The notes beneath the pieces were generated by a model that saw nothing but the letters and a program-made list of their open reading frames with translations, ran no database searches and was not told the origin of the DNA. From assembly GCF_002934325.1 (NCBI RefSeq), contig NZ_PTIV01000033.1, positions 1 through 38,958 on the forward strand: 38,958 nucleotides of DNA. The letters run 5' to 3'. The DNA comes from Marinobacter persicus. GTDB taxonomy: Bacteria > Pseudomonadota > Gammaproteobacteria > Pseudomonadales > Oleiphilaceae. Made by a program: the position numbers and the translations under genes. Positions 15,176 through 24,783 of the stretch are shown here, in pieces; position 1 is the stretch's first letter, and each line of letters starts with the position of its first letter.

Positions 15176-16887
15176 TAGTTCAGGGCTCCTTCCACCACGG
15201 CTTCGGCCAGCTGATAGCGGGTTTCGCTGGCCTGGTTCAGGCGTTCCTTGAGCTGGTCGCAGAGGGCCATGAGCTCATCGACTTTTTGGACGATGCGGTG
15301 TTGCTCCGCTAGGGGGGGGATTGCTGATACGAAGCCTCTCAGGCTCTCTTGATTGAGTTTTGGCATTTTAATTCGGTTTTCCGCGACCCTGACTTGCTGA
15401 AGGAAAATCTCTGATAGGATTTCCATCAACAGGAATCTGGAGTCAATGAAAGCGTCAATTGGATACATATCTGCGCTACAAAGGCCATCGAAATCAACCA
15501 AGGCAGCCTTCGACAACGAGGGACGTATTTTTGAATAAATGATTTGCCCGGCAAAGAATCGACTATTTGGCCCTTTAACTCCCGACTCTTTAACTGTTCG
15601 GTTTTCGGTAATCCGCCCCGTACCTTTCTCAATGCAGTCAGGTGCAACTTGTCGTAGATCCGGAAAGTTCTCTGGACGGACCAGCTCTCCTTTTATTGCA
15701 CAGACATCACCAAATCGAGCCCAGTGCCATCCGCTTGGCAACTCGAACGGTTTATCCTCCTCACCAATTTCCGTCAACGGCTTTTGCCTCTTGAGCTTCC
15801 GGGCGGCCACCAGTCGATTTTTTTCTTCAGCGATACGATTGAGCAGCTCGCATGCAGGCTCATCCCCCGCATCCTGCTCCACCAACCGCCCCATCACCGC
15901 CAGTTGCAGGATGGTCTGCTTGAGCTTGTCGATGCTCTGTTCGGTGGTGAACAGGGTGTCGAAGTGGGCGGCGAGGCGGGCCCAGTTGTCGGCCAGTTCG
16001 GTGGCATTTTCGGATTGGGTGAGGGTGCCGAGCAGAGTGTCCACGAGGGTTTCGTGGGCTTCGAGCTGGTCGCTGGTTTGCTGTTCCAGGCGGTCGCAGA
16101 GGGCCATGAGTTCATCGACTTTTTGGACGATGCGGTGTTGCTCTTGTTCCGGGGCCAGCGGAATCATGGCTAACCTAGCCTTGTCGGTTCCAAGTCTAGG
16201 TAAATTCATGCCATGCGTGGAGTCATTGGCGTAACGCTTAAAGTTCGGCGACTTCAGCGCCAACCGAAGGAACTCTGGCAATAGCCCCAAATAGCCCCGA
16301 ATGGGGATGATTTCGGTCGTACAGACGCCAGGCTCATCCGCAACGAGCACTTTGTCGAGGTAGGGGCGGAGCTTTCCATAAAGTACATCACCCCGCTTAA
16401 ACCGATTCTTCGAGCTCTTGAACTGGCGTTCCGTGTAGCGAACTTTGTTGAGAAGCCTGGAGCTCTCTTTTTCAATATCCTCCAGCTCTAATACCCAAGT
16501 ATTATCAGCAACCTGATTGGGTTCAACTTTGTCTGTGACTCCGTAGTTCGTTACTTGCCCTAGGCGAACCCAACACCAATGTGACGGAATTTGATAGGGC
16601 TCATCACCGCTGGCAGCTTCAAGCTTTTTGGGCTTCTTGATTATCTTCTCGGCAGCTAAGCGAGCTTTTTCCGACTCAATCCTCAACAATAGCTGGTGCG
16701 CTCGTTCATCGCTTTCCTCTGCTTCAACTAGTTTGCCCGAGAGGGCCAACTCCAGAATCAACTCCCGAAGCTTCTTAACCCCAGTCAACTTAACCTTGCC
16801 ATTACTACCCCGGCCACTGCTGGCTTTCTTCGTCACCGCCCCGGTCCACAAATCCAGATGTTCGGTAATCAGCTCCCGCGCACTCAC
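15175..16887 (-). CDS. hsdS: Type I restriction-modification specificity subunit HsdS
   Basis: This 570-aa protein has two target-recognition domains (about 95 to 255 and 375 to 530), each followed by a conserved helical spacer. The spacers share EQHRIVQKVDELMALCD at 249 to 265 and 528 to 544. Each TRD preface also resembles the other (ELPSGWHWARFGDV versus QIPSHWCWVRLGQV). HsdS decides the bipartite DNA target of the whole enzyme. The GTG start overlaps the hsdM stop in a GTGA junction. The length is greater than the usual 400 to 450 aa, owing to an N-terminal extension of about 90 residues and a long middle helical region. The 52-bp DNA repeats in the spacers could permit TRD exchange. Confidence 0.93.
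   Translation of the reverse strand: MSARELITEHLDLWTGAVTKKASSGRGSNGKVKLTGVKKLRELILELALSGKLVEAEESDERAHQLLLRIESEKARLAAEKIIKKPKKLEAASGDEPYQIPSHWCWVRLGQVTNYGVTDKVEPNQVADNTWVLELEDIEKESSRLLNKVRYTERQFKSSKNRFKRGDVLYGKLRPYLDKVLVADEPGVCTTEIIPIRGYLGLLPEFLRLALKSPNFKRYANDSTHGMNLPRLGTDKARLAMIPLAPEQEQHRIVQKVDELMALCDRLEQQTSDQLEAHETLVDTLLGTLTQSENATELADNWARLAAHFDTLFTTEQSIDKLKQTILQLAVMGRLVEQDAGDEPACELLNRIAEEKNRLVAARKLKRQKPLTEIGEEDKPFELPSGWHWARFGDVCAIKGELVRPENFPDLRQVAPDCIEKGTGRITENRTVKESGVKGPNSRFFAGQIIYSKIRPSLSKAALVDFDGLCSADMYPIDAFIDSRFLLMEILSEIFLQQVRVAENRIKMPKLNQESLRGFVSAIPPLAEQHRIVQKVDELMALCDQLKERLNQASETRYQLAEAVVEGALN
15255..15306 (-). repeat. 52-bp direct repeat in hsdS, distal copy
   Basis: Identical to 16092-16143 at 51 of 52 positions. 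Encodes the second conserved spacer helix of HsdS. Confidence 0.85.
16092..16143 (-). repeat. 52-bp direct repeat in hsdS, proximal copy
   Basis: Identical to 15255-15306 at 51 of 52 positions. Encodes the first conserved spacer helix of HsdS. The two copies bracket the second target-recognition domain. Confidence 0.85.
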
Positions 16888-18380
16888 GCCGCACCTCCGC
16901 CGGTGTTCTCATCGCTGTTGTGAGAGAGCGCATCGGCCAGGATGTCCCGCAGCTGGTGGCGGATTTCCTGGATTTCGGACTGTTGCTGTTCGTACTTGGC
17001 CAGCAATTCGTCCGGGTCGTGGTTGACCTCTTCGCCCTGCCAGGGGTTCTTGATGTCCAGGTTGTAGTTGCGGGCCTTGATGTCGTCGATGGACACTTTC
17101 CAGGCCTGTTCGGTTTCCTCCCGGCTGGCAAAGCCGTCGGCTTCGGTGCCCCACCAGTCGATTTCGGTCTGGAACTCTGCGAACTTCATCGGCCTGGTTT
17201 TGCTGTAGTTCTTATAGCCTTCCGGGTAGGGGTGTTCGTAGTACCACACGGTTTCCGTGGGCTTGCCCTTGGTGAAGAACAGCAGATTGGTCTTGATGCC
17301 GGTATAGGGGTTAAACACGCCGTTGGGCAGGCGCACGATGGTGTGCAGGTTGCACTCCTCAAGCAGCTTTTCCTTGAGGCGGGTTTTCATGCCTTCGCCG
17401 AACAGGAAGCCGTCCGGCAGCACCACGGCGGCGCGGCCACCCTCCCTCAGCAAATGGATGAACAGGGTCATGAACAGGTCGGCGGTTTCCCGGGTGCGGA
17501 AGGCACTGGGGAAGTTGGTTTCAATGCCGTCTTCTTCCATGCCGCCGAAGGGCGGGTTGGCCACGATAACGTCTACCCGCTCTTTCGGCCCCCAGCTGAT
17601 GAGCGGGCGGGCCAGGGTGTTGTCGTGCTTTACCTGGTCCGGCACTTCGATGCCATGCAGAATCAGGTTGGTGGTGGCCAGCAGGTGCGGCAGGGGCTTT
17701 TTCTCGACGCCGTGGATGCTTTTTTGCAGGATTTGCTCGTCCTTCGGCGTTTCCACGTAGTTGCGGCGCTTGTGCTCGATGGTACAGGTGAGGAAGCCGC
17801 CGGTGCCGCAGGCCGGGTCCATCACTTTCTCTTCCAGCTTCGGGTCTACCCGGTTGACCATGAATTCGGTCACCGCCCGTGGGGTGTAGAACTCACCGGC
17901 GTTGCCGGCGCTCTGCAGGTCTTTGAGGATTTGCTCGTACATATCGCCCAGCTCGTGGCGCTCGGCGGATTTATTGAAGTCGATGCCGTCCTGCAGTTTG
18001 TTGATGACCTGGCGCAGCAGCTGGCCGGACTTCATGTAGTTGTAGGCATCCTCGAACACGTTGCGGATGACCACGCCCCGGTAGTCGTCACCAGCCGGCT
18101 CCAGCTCTTGCAGGCCGGGGAACAGGGTATTGTCGATGAAGTCCTTGAGCTCATCGCCGGTCATGCCTTCCGGGTCGGCGGCCCAGTTGCGCCAGCGCAG
18201 GCGCTCTGGAATCGGGGACTTGTACTCGTCGTAGGTAAGCTCCCACTCGTCTTCCCGGTCGTCGAAGATTTTCAGGAACAGCATCCAGACCAACTGGCCG
18301 ATGCGCTGGGCGTCACCGTCCACGCCCACGTCTTTTCGCATGATGTCCTGGATGGATTTGATGGTGGTGCTTATGGCCAT
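16884..18380 (-). CDS. hsdM: Type I restriction-modification DNA methyltransferase HsdM
   Basis: This 498-aa protein has an N-terminal HsdM_N helical domain (to about 140) and an adenine methyltransferase domain. Motif I is DPACGTGGF at 188 to 196 and motif IV is NPPF at 275 to 278, typical of N6-adenine enzymes that use S-adenosylmethionine. It pairs with HsdS to methylate and protect host sites and with HsdR to restrict. The stop overlaps the hsdS start by four bases. The gap to hsdR upstream is 117 bp and holds a GC-rich hairpin repeat. The length is normal for the family. Confidence 0.96.
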   Translation of the reverse strand: MAISTTIKSIQDIMRKDVGVDGDAQRIGQLVWMLFLKIFDDREDEWELTYDEYKSPIPERLRWRNWAADPEGMTGDELKDFIDNTLFPGLQELEPAGDDYRGVVIRNVFEDAYNYMKSGQLLRQVINKLQDGIDFNKSAERHELGDMYEQILKDLQSAGNAGEFYTPRAVTEFMVNRVDPKLEEKVMDPACGTGGFLTCTIEHKRRNYVETPKDEQILQKSIHGVEKKPLPHLLATTNLILHGIEVPDQVKHDNTLARPLISWGPKERVDVIVANPPFGGMEEDGIETNFPSAFRTRETADLFMTLFIHLLREGGRAAVVLPDGFLFGEGMKTRLKEKLLEECNLHTIVRLPNGVFNPYTGIKTNLLFFTKGKPTETVWYYEHPYPEGYKNYSKTRPMKFAEFQTEIDWWGTEADGFASREETEQAWKVSIDDIKARNYNLDIKNPWQGEEVNHDPDELLAKYEQQQSEIQEIRHQLRDILADALSHNSDENTGGGAA

Positions 18381-18423
18381 GGGGGTTCCTGTGGTTCTGT
18401 CTGATTTCGGAGTTAATTAGCTT

Positions 18424-18463
18424 CCCCCCTCTCCCTGGCCCTCTCCCGCGTGGGGAGAGGGGA
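18424..18463. repeat. GC-rich intergenic hairpin repeat
   Basis: CCCTCTCCC occurs twice in tandem, and the second copy pairs with GGGGAGAGGG after a short loop. Repeats of this CCCTCTCCC/GGGAGAGGG type are scattered between genes in many gammaproteobacteria. It lies between hsdR and hsdM in the same transcript direction. Confidence 0.7.
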
Positions 18464-18497
18464 TGTTCGCCGTAGACTTTGGCGTTAGAGGCAGGGG

Positions 18498-20918
18498 TTA
18501 GGAGGTTTGTTGGTAGAGTTCGTCTTCCAGGTCTTTCACGGCTTCGGTGTAGCCGGGTTTGCCGCCGAAGGCGTTGACCAGTTCGATAACGGACCCCATT
18601 TCACTGAACGGGGCGGTGTTGAGCACGGACACTTTCTCAATGGGCTCGATGCCGGCATTGGTGTACTTGTCCAGCAGTGCGTTCATCACCTCTCGGGTGG
18701 CGCCTTCATATTTGCTGAAGTAGTCGTGCCTGCGCACCTGCTCGGCCCGCTCCTTGCGGCTCAGGGGCGGCTGGTCGTAGACGATGTGACAGATAACGTC
18801 GAAGGGATCGGGTTCCTCGCCCAGTTTCTTGCCGACATCCCGGGTCAGGTCGTCCCAGATAACGCCCTGTTCGGCCAGTTCGTCGATGATGGCCTGCTTG
18901 CGCTCCGCTTCGTTCCAGCGGCGCAGAAAGTCGTCCAGGGTGGCGTACTGTTCTTTCACCTTCTTGCGGGTGAAGTCCTTGAGGCTTTCGGTAATGAGCT
19001 TGCCGTCGGGGCCCAGGTATTGGACGCGCTCTGCAATGACGCTGACTTCTACGTTGTCCACGTAGTATTTGGTGCGGCCACCACCCTCTCCAGAGCCTCC
19101 TGTTTCCCCGCCCGGGTCGTCGGTTTCCCAGCCTGAATCTGGCCCAACCTCGTAGCCTTCAGGCTTCTCGCCACACCCAGCTTCCAGTTGTTCGTCTTCG
19201 GGTATCGCATTTTCATCGTCGGGATTCACCGGGTCGTCGCTGCCGGGCGTGTAAACCTTCACCGGGTCGCCGTCGAAGTCCGGGTCTGCGAACAGTTCGG
19301 TGGCTTTCTTGAAGTCCAGAATGGTGAACCAGTGCTTGTTGTAGTCGTCGTTGATGCGGGTGCCACGGCCAATAATTTGTTTGAACTCGGTCATGGACTG
19401 GATGCGCTGATCCAGCACGATGAGCTTGCAGGTTTGGGCATCCACGCCGGTGGTCATGAGTTTGCTGGTGGTGGCGATGACCGGGTAGCGCTCTTCCGGG
19501 TTGATGAAGTTGTCCAGCTCGGCCTTGCCTTCCTGTTCGTCGCCGGTAATGCGCATCACGTATTTGCGGTTCTCTTTCACCCGCTGCGGGTTCAGGTTCA
19601 CCAGGGCCTGGCGCATGCGTTCGGCGTGGTCGATGTCTTCACAGAACACGATGGTTTTCTGGTACGGGTCGGTCTGTGCCATGAACTCAGAGACCTTGCT
19701 GGCCACCAGTTCTGTGCGCTTCTTCAATACCAGCTGGCGGTCAAAGTCTTTCTGGTTGTAGATGCGGTCTTCGATGAGTTCGCCGTTAACGTCAGTCTGG
19801 CCCTTGCTGGGGCGCCAGCCCTGCAGGTCCCGGTCCAGGTCGATACGCACCACTTTGTAGGGGGCCAGGAAGCCGTCTTCGATGCCTTGCTTGAGCGAGT
19901 AGGTGTAAACCGGCTCACCGAAGTAGTCGATATTGGAGACTTCCTTGGTCTCTTTCGGGGTGGCGGTCAGGCCGATGTGGGTTGCGCTGGAGAAGTAGTC
20001 CAGAATCTGCCGCCAGGCGGAATCCTCTGCCGCACTGCCCCGGTGGCACTCGTCGATAACCACCAGATCAAAGAAATCCGGGGAAAACTGCTTATAGATG
20101 TTCTTCTCTTCCTCGCTGCCGGTGACCGCCTGGTACAACGATAGGTAAATCTCGTAGGACGGGTCCACCGTGCGGTTGGTGACCTTGGTCATGGCCTGGC
20201 CAAAGGGCTTGAAGTCGTTGTTCTTGGTTTGGTCCACAAGGATGTTGCGGTCAGCCAGGAACAGGATGCGTTTCTTCTGTTTTGACTTCCAAAGCCGCCA
20301 GATGATTTGGAAGGCGGTGAAGGTTTTGCCGGTGCCGGTGGCCATTACCAGAAGGAGACGGTCTTGCCCCTTGGCGACGGCCTCCACGGTGCGGTTGATG
20401 GCCACCATCTGGTAGTAACGCGGGGTGCGGCCGCTGCCGTCGTCGTAATAGGCTTGCTCGACCGTTTGGCGGGCGACCTGGCCTATGCCCTTGTATTGGC
20501 GGTAGAGCTGCCAGAGCGTTTCTGGCGAGGGGAACTCGTCCAACTGCAGGGTGGTTTCAGTCTTACCGTAAAGCCCGGTGCGGTCGTGGAAGAGAAAGCC
20601 ATCGCCGTTGCTGCTGAACACGAACGGAGCATCCAACGCATCGCTGTAGGCCAAAGCCTGTTGCATGCCATCGCCCAGACTGTGCCTGTTGTCCTTGGCT
20701 TCGATGATGGCGATGGGGATGTTTTTCTTGTAGTTCAGCACATAGTCGGCACGACGAGGGCGGGCCCGGGTGTGCATGCGGCCACGGACAATGATGCGGC
20801 CATTGGTGACGGGGAACTCTTCGCGTACCTGGCTCTGGATGTCCCAACCGGCTTGCTTCAGGGCCGGGTTGATGAACTTGGTGCAGATGTCCCGTTCTGT
20901 GAGCTTTTTCTTGTCCAT
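18498..20918 (-). CDS. hsdR: Type I restriction endonuclease subunit HsdR
   Basis: This 806-aa protein has an N-terminal PD-(D/E)XK nuclease (D58, then E73-A-K75 in IIEAKD), a superfamily 2 helicase core with Walker A MATGTGKT at 192 to 199, a DECH box (VVIDECHRG), TATP, and a late QIIGRGTR motif VI. An acidic, Gly-rich linker (about 570 to 630) precedes a C-terminal HsdR helical domain. HsdR translocates and cuts unmodified DNA in complex with HsdM and HsdS. It is the first gene of the operon hsdR-hsdM-hsdS-abi, downstream of nosL. The start ATG is at 20918. I see no strong terminator between nosL and this gene, so some read-through is possible. Confidence 0.95.
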   Translation of the reverse strand: MDKKKLTERDICTKFINPALKQAGWDIQSQVREEFPVTNGRIIVRGRMHTRARPRRADYVLNYKKNIPIAIIEAKDNRHSLGDGMQQALAYSDALDAPFVFSSNGDGFLFHDRTGLYGKTETTLQLDEFPSPETLWQLYRQYKGIGQVARQTVEQAYYDDGSGRTPRYYQMVAINRTVEAVAKGQDRLLLVMATGTGKTFTAFQIIWRLWKSKQKKRILFLADRNILVDQTKNNDFKPFGQAMTKVTNRTVDPSYEIYLSLYQAVTGSEEEKNIYKQFSPDFFDLVVIDECHRGSAAEDSAWRQILDYFSSATHIGLTATPKETKEVSNIDYFGEPVYTYSLKQGIEDGFLAPYKVVRIDLDRDLQGWRPSKGQTDVNGELIEDRIYNQKDFDRQLVLKKRTELVASKVSEFMAQTDPYQKTIVFCEDIDHAERMRQALVNLNPQRVKENRKYVMRITGDEQEGKAELDNFINPEERYPVIATTSKLMTTGVDAQTCKLIVLDQRIQSMTEFKQIIGRGTRINDDYNKHWFTILDFKKATELFADPDFDGDPVKVYTPGSDDPVNPDDENAIPEDEQLEAGCGEKPEGYEVGPDSGWETDDPGGETGGSGEGGGRTKYYVDNVEVSVIAERVQYLGPDGKLITESLKDFTRKKVKEQYATLDDFLRRWNEAERKQAIIDELAEQGVIWDDLTRDVGKKLGEEPDPFDVICHIVYDQPPLSRKERAEQVRRHDYFSKYEGATREVMNALLDKYTNAGIEPIEKVSVLNTAPFSEMGSVIELVNAFGGKPGYTEAVKDLEDELYQQTS

Positions 20919-21072
20919 GCGCTCTCGCCGTTACGTCCGGTTTGCAACTGTCTGGATTTGCGTCGTTTTGTGTCGCTCAGGGTAGCCCAAAACGGCGTTG
21001 GCCAGAAGAGGTCGTAGACTGATAGCGAGAGCTCAGTTTCAGCCCAGCCTTTTGAAAATGCCAGCTTACTCG

Positions 21073-21636
21073 TCAGTGCTGAAGTGAACCGGCTTCTTTC
21101 CCGCCCTCCATGGAATCCATCCCTCCCATAGACATCCCCTGATTAAGATGCTCCATGGTCACGTCCTGAAACGCGAGGACATCTCCACCATACTCTCCAG
21201 TGAAAGCGGTAGCCTCGTCCTGGCTGGCAAACGAAGCCAGGGTTGGTCCCATCGCGCCAGTCTTTTCAGAGCCCACGACATACCAGGCTTCCCGGGCATC
21301 TATCAGATGCCGGTCGTCCGGCTGGTTCCAGTCCGCCCGGGCCATGTCATGCACGTACAGGGTGTGGTCCCGGTTTTTGTTCTCCGGCTGTAACAGCCAG
21401 GCAAACATGTCCCGGGTGGAACAGAACTTGTGAACTTTCTCACTACCCTCCGGGAAGGCTTCTCCCTTGGGGCCGGGGAAGCGGGTGATCGCCATGCCAC
21501 AGACATGGCACTCGTCGCCGGATTCAATCTGAACCGGGTCGGGGCGGGCGGTTGTTTCTGCCGATTCCTGGGTACAGCCGGCCAGCAGCAACGCGGCCAA
21601 CGCCAGCCCGAAACCTCGCTTTAAAATAGACGCCAT
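21073..21636 (-). CDS. nosL: NosL, copper-binding lipoprotein of nitrous oxide reduction
   Basis: This 187-aa protein starts at the ATG at 21636 with GAGGAAC seven bases upstream. It has a lipoprotein signal ending LLLAGC, so it is anchored in the outer membrane or facing the periplasm. The conserved NosL core includes ECHVCGMAITRFPGPKGE near residue 42 and a KFCSTRDMFAWL block. The C-terminus is rich in methionine (GMSMGGMDSM), which fits copper binding. NosL delivers Cu(I) to NosZ through the NosDFY complex. It is the last gene of the nos operon, 13 bp after nosY. Confidence 0.95.
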   Translation of the reverse strand: MASILKRGFGLALAALLLAGCTQESAETTARPDPVQIESGDECHVCGMAITRFPGPKGEAFPEGSEKVHKFCSTRDMFAWLLQPENKNRDHTLYVHDMARADWNQPDDRHLIDAREAWYVVGSEKTGAMGPTLASFASQDEATAFTGEYGGDVLAFQDVTMEHLNQGMSMGGMDSMEGGKEAGSLQH

Positions 21637-21649
21637 GGTTATGTTCCTC

Positions 21650-22480
21650 TCAGATTCGACGATTACGGAAAAGCAGCAGGGCGGCGGCCAACGGCAGCAC
21701 ACACCACATCACCAGGGCCAGCCACAGGCCGGCTTGGCCGACCGGGAGATCTGAACCCAGGCTCAGTACACCGCTCAACGGCTCACTGCCACTGAAGGCC
21801 ACAATGTTGAGCAGGCGGTAAATGTCAGTGGGGTTGAGCATCAGCAGCCAAGGCATGAGTTCCGGGTTCAGCGTCCCTTCGCTGGCCACCAGCCCGCCCA
21901 ACAGCAGGAGATCGAAGATGAGCACGAAGAAAAACCAGATAGCCAGGGCCAGGCCCGCCGCCACCGGTTTTTCGCTCACCCGGACACTGATCAGATAGGC
22001 CAATGCAATAAACCCCAGACCCAACAGGATGGTGGAGCCGATGAACCGGCCCATGGCCGTCGCCAGGCTGACAATCGCCACATCCTCCACCAGCAGGGCG
22101 ATAGCCGCCCCGGCCACGCCAAAACCGATCACCGTCGCCAGGGCCAGGGTCAGGCCGTGGCCCAGGAACTTGCCCAGCAGCAGTTGGCTGCGGCTAAGCG
22201 GATAGGTCATCAGCAACAACAGTGTGCCGCCTTCCTCTTCGCCCACGATGGCGTCGTAGGCCAGCAACAGGGCGATCAGCGGTATCAGGAAAATACCCAG
22301 GCTGGCCAGGCTGGCGATGGTGGCCGGCGTGGAGGCGTAGCCCACCTGCCCGGCCGCCGCCGCGCCAAACCAGGCAATGCCCAGGGCCAAGGTGGCAAAC
22401 ACCAGGGAAATGGCCACCAGCCAGCGGTTACGCAGGCTGTCGCTCAACTCTTTTCGGGCGATGGTCCATACGGCGTTCAT
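21650..22480 (-). CDS. nosY: NosY, ABC transporter permease for NosZ maturation
   Basis: This 276-aa inner-membrane protein has six hydrophobic segments, an N-terminal AVWTIARKELSDSLRNRW amphipathic opening typical of ABC-2 permeases, and GEEEGGTLLLLMTYPLSRSQ between the second and third segments. It forms the NosDFY complex with NosF and NosD. The start overlaps the nosF stop by four bases (ATGA), so the two are translationally coupled. Confidence 0.95.
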   Translation of the reverse strand: MNAVWTIARKELSDSLRNRWLVAISLVFATLALGIAWFGAAAAGQVGYASTPATIASLASLGIFLIPLIALLLAYDAIVGEEEGGTLLLLMTYPLSRSQLLLGKFLGHGLTLALATVIGFGVAGAAIALLVEDVAIVSLATAMGRFIGSTILLGLGFIALAYLISVRVSEKPVAAGLALAIWFFFVLIFDLLLLGGLVASEGTLNPELMPWLLMLNPTDIYRLLNIVAFSGSEPLSGVLSLGSDLPVGQAGLWLALVMWCVLPLAAALLLFRNRRI

Positions 22481-23409
22481 TGGGCCCCTCCCCGGTGGGC
22501 AAGGCCGCCAGCACCGATAAAATGTACGTAGAGATCCTCCAGGCTCGGCTGGTGGATCGACAGATCGGCAATCGCTCCGGATGCCAGCAATTCCTGCAAC
22601 ACCGGCATCTTTTCGTGCGGGGCGATATCCACGCTCAATTGTCGGCCGTCCCGCCGCAGCACGGTCTCCCTGCCCCGGGTGGCGGCATTGATGGTGTTTT
22701 CCAGATCGCCAACGTCACCCGCAGAAGTCAGATCCAGGGTCACTGGCATGTTTGCCTGCCTGCGTAGCGACGGCAGGTCACCAACGGCTTGCAGGGCGCC
22801 TGCGGTGAGGATGGCCGCGCGGTCAATATAGGGTTCCACCCCGGGCAGCACGTGGGAGCACAGCACAATGCCGGTGCCCTCGTCCCGCAGTTGTCGCAGC
22901 AGCCGGTAGAGATCGGCGGTCGCCACCGGGTCCAACCCGACCGTGGGCTCGTCCAGCATCAGCAACCGGGGCTTTCCCAGGAGCGCCTGGGCCAGGCCGA
23001 GACGCTGTCGCATCCCCTTGGAGTAGGTCCGGGTTCGGGCATCCATGGCATCCGCCAGCCCCACCTGTGCCAGCAGTTCCGGCACCTGGGCGGGCGACGC
23101 GCCCTTGAGGCGGGCAAAATGGGCCAGGATCTCCCGGCCGGTCAACTGCGGATAGAACATGACGTTCTCGGGCAGGTAGCCAATATGCTGGCTCACCTTC
23201 GGGTCACCCGCTTGGCCGCCCAGCACGGACAGCCGGCCCGCAGTGGGCTTCATCAAACCCAGGATCAGTTTGATGGTGGTGGTCTTGCCGGCGCCGTTAT
23301 GGCCGAAAAGCCCCAGAATTTCACCGGGGTTCAATTGGAGCGTCACGTCCTTCAGGACGGTCTCCCGGTCATAGCTGTGGCTGATGTTATCCAGCTCAAA
23401 ACAGTTCAT
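22477..23409 (-). CDS. nosF: NosF, ABC transporter ATPase for NosZ maturation
   Basis: This 310-aa cytoplasmic ATPase has Walker A GHNGAGKTTT near residue 37, the signature YSKGMRQRLGLAQAL and Walker B LLMLDEPTVGLDP. It powers the NosDFY machine that supports copper loading of NosZ. The start overlaps the nosD stop by four bases. The length is normal for NosF. Confidence 0.96.
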   Translation of the reverse strand: MNCFELDNISHSYDRETVLKDVTLQLNPGEILGLFGHNGAGKTTTIKLILGLMKPTAGRLSVLGGQAGDPKVSQHIGYLPENVMFYPQLTGREILAHFARLKGASPAQVPELLAQVGLADAMDARTRTYSKGMRQRLGLAQALLGKPRLLMLDEPTVGLDPVATADLYRLLRQLRDEGTGIVLCSHVLPGVEPYIDRAAILTAGALQAVGDLPSLRRQANMPVTLDLTSAGDVGDLENTINAATRGRETVLRRDGRQLSVDIAPHEKMPVLQELLASGAIADLSIHQPSLEDLYVHFIGAGGLAHRGGAQ

Positions 23410-24674
23410 CGGATCTCCGATTGCAGAGGTTCGGGAATGCGCATCAGGGGGTGCGGATCACTGACGCCGGCCGCTTTGACAACAGGAAAGGCCTCCTGCA
23501 CCCAGCGCAGGGTATCCACCGCCGGGCTGAACATCAGGACCTTGGCCTCCGGGTATTTCCAGAGCAGCCGGTCCACGTTGTCGTTGGGCTCATAGGGCAC
23601 ATCGCCAATGCCGTCCTGATCCCGGTCCCAACCCAGATAGTCACTCCAGTAGTTGCCCGAATCCTCCTTGGCCCAGGTCTGGGTCCGGGTGGCAACGTAT
23701 TTGACCTGCCGCTGGTTATTCACGAAGGCGTTACCAAACACCTCGTTATCCTCGGAGCCGGCGGTCAGGTGAATGCCAATATTGCTGTTGGCGAAGAGGT
23801 TGCCCTCGAAGGTGTTGTAAAGGGAGTTGTAGATAAACACGGCCTTGCCCTCGGCGCCGTCGATGGACACCCCGGCGGACTGGCCCTGGGACACCCCGGT
23901 CACCACATTGCCCCGCAGTTCCGACTGGGTGATGAAGTTCATCAGGATGCCGTAATTCTCGTCATTCTCGGACCGGTTGTTGATCACCCGAAGCCGCTTA
24001 CTCTGCATCAGCGCATAGCCGGTGCGGGTTCCCCGGGTGATGTTGTTCTCCAGGAGATTATCCATGGAATACATGTAGTGGATGCCGTAACGCAGATCGG
24101 TCATCACATTGCCCCGCAGGGTATTATGGTTGGCCGTCTCGATATAAATGGCATCACGGGTCTGACTGATGTCGTTGCCTTCAATCAGTGCGCCGGTGGT
24201 GTTGAACAGGTGGATGCCGTTGCCCCGATCCTGGGAACGCAGACTGGTATCGCCCCGGATATGGTTGTTGCGCACGGTGACATCCGGTGTTGCATCCAGC
24301 CAGACCCCGAACGCCGGCCCCTCCAGGCGATTATTCTCAACCACCGCCTCCTGGGCTTCCCGGGCCACGAAAATCCCCGCATCCAGCTCGTTCAGATCGC
24401 TGCCCCAGTTGCGCACGGTGCAGCCAGACAACGTCACTTTCTCGGCAATAATATCCACGGCGTTGCCCTGCCCACCGGCGTCGATCACGGTGTCGGGATG
24501 ACAAGACACCGTTACCCCAGGCACCCGAATGGCCAGCGACGGCACCTGCCCGGCAGGAAGCTCAAAAGCCTCTCCCGGCTCCAGGGCATCCAGCTGCTCC
24601 TGTAGGTCCGCATGTGCGGTTAGCGATAAAAGAGCGACAGTCAGGGCCACTCCATAACGCAAAGGTGAATGCAT
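23406..24674 (-). CDS. nosD: NosD, periplasmic copper-loading beta-helix protein
   Basis: This 422-aa protein has a signal peptide (cleavage near LTAHA-D, about residue 22) and then a right-handed parallel beta-helix of the CASH type, with repeated turns such as NNRLEGPAFGVWLD and GNDISQTRDAIYI. NosD sits in the periplasm on NosFY and passes copper to NosZ. The ribosome site is weak (AGAGAGA). A strong hairpin lies between nosZ and this gene. Confidence 0.95.
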   Translation of the reverse strand: MHSPLRYGVALTVALLSLTAHADLQEQLDALEPGEAFELPAGQVPSLAIRVPGVTVSCHPDTVIDAGGQGNAVDIIAEKVTLSGCTVRNWGSDLNELDAGIFVAREAQEAVVENNRLEGPAFGVWLDATPDVTVRNNHIRGDTSLRSQDRGNGIHLFNTTGALIEGNDISQTRDAIYIETANHNTLRGNVMTDLRYGIHYMYSMDNLLENNITRGTRTGYALMQSKRLRVINNRSENDENYGILMNFITQSELRGNVVTGVSQGQSAGVSIDGAEGKAVFIYNSLYNTFEGNLFANSNIGIHLTAGSEDNEVFGNAFVNNQRQVKYVATRTQTWAKEDSGNYWSDYLGWDRDQDGIGDVPYEPNDNVDRLLWKYPEAKVLMFSPAVDTLRWVQEAFPVVKAAGVSDPHPLMRIPEPLQSEIR

Positions 24675-24741
24675 TAATGTCTCTCTAAAAAAGAAATGAC
24701 TGCACTGAAGCTTGTCTTGCTACTGTCAATTCAGGAAACAA

Positions 24742-24769
24742 GCCGGAGCCCCCAAACAGGAGCCCCGGC
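24742..24769 (-). terminator. Hairpin between nosZ and nosD, probable attenuator
   Basis: On the minus strand an 11-pair stem with two G-T pairs and a six-base loop is followed by TTGTTT. The T-run is short, so it probably ends only some transcripts, or protects the 3' end of nosZ mRNA, leaving lower nosDFYL levels. Confidence 0.55.
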
Positions 24770-24783
24770 AAACGAGCGGCCTA

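Noticed and set aside
16920..18404. Long plus-strand open frame across hsdM
   Set aside because: Antisense shadow of a well-supported methyltransferase gene; composition rich in F, V and H.
23421..24605. Long plus-strand open frame across nosD
   Set aside because: Antisense to nosD. The repeated residues mirror the beta-helix repeats.
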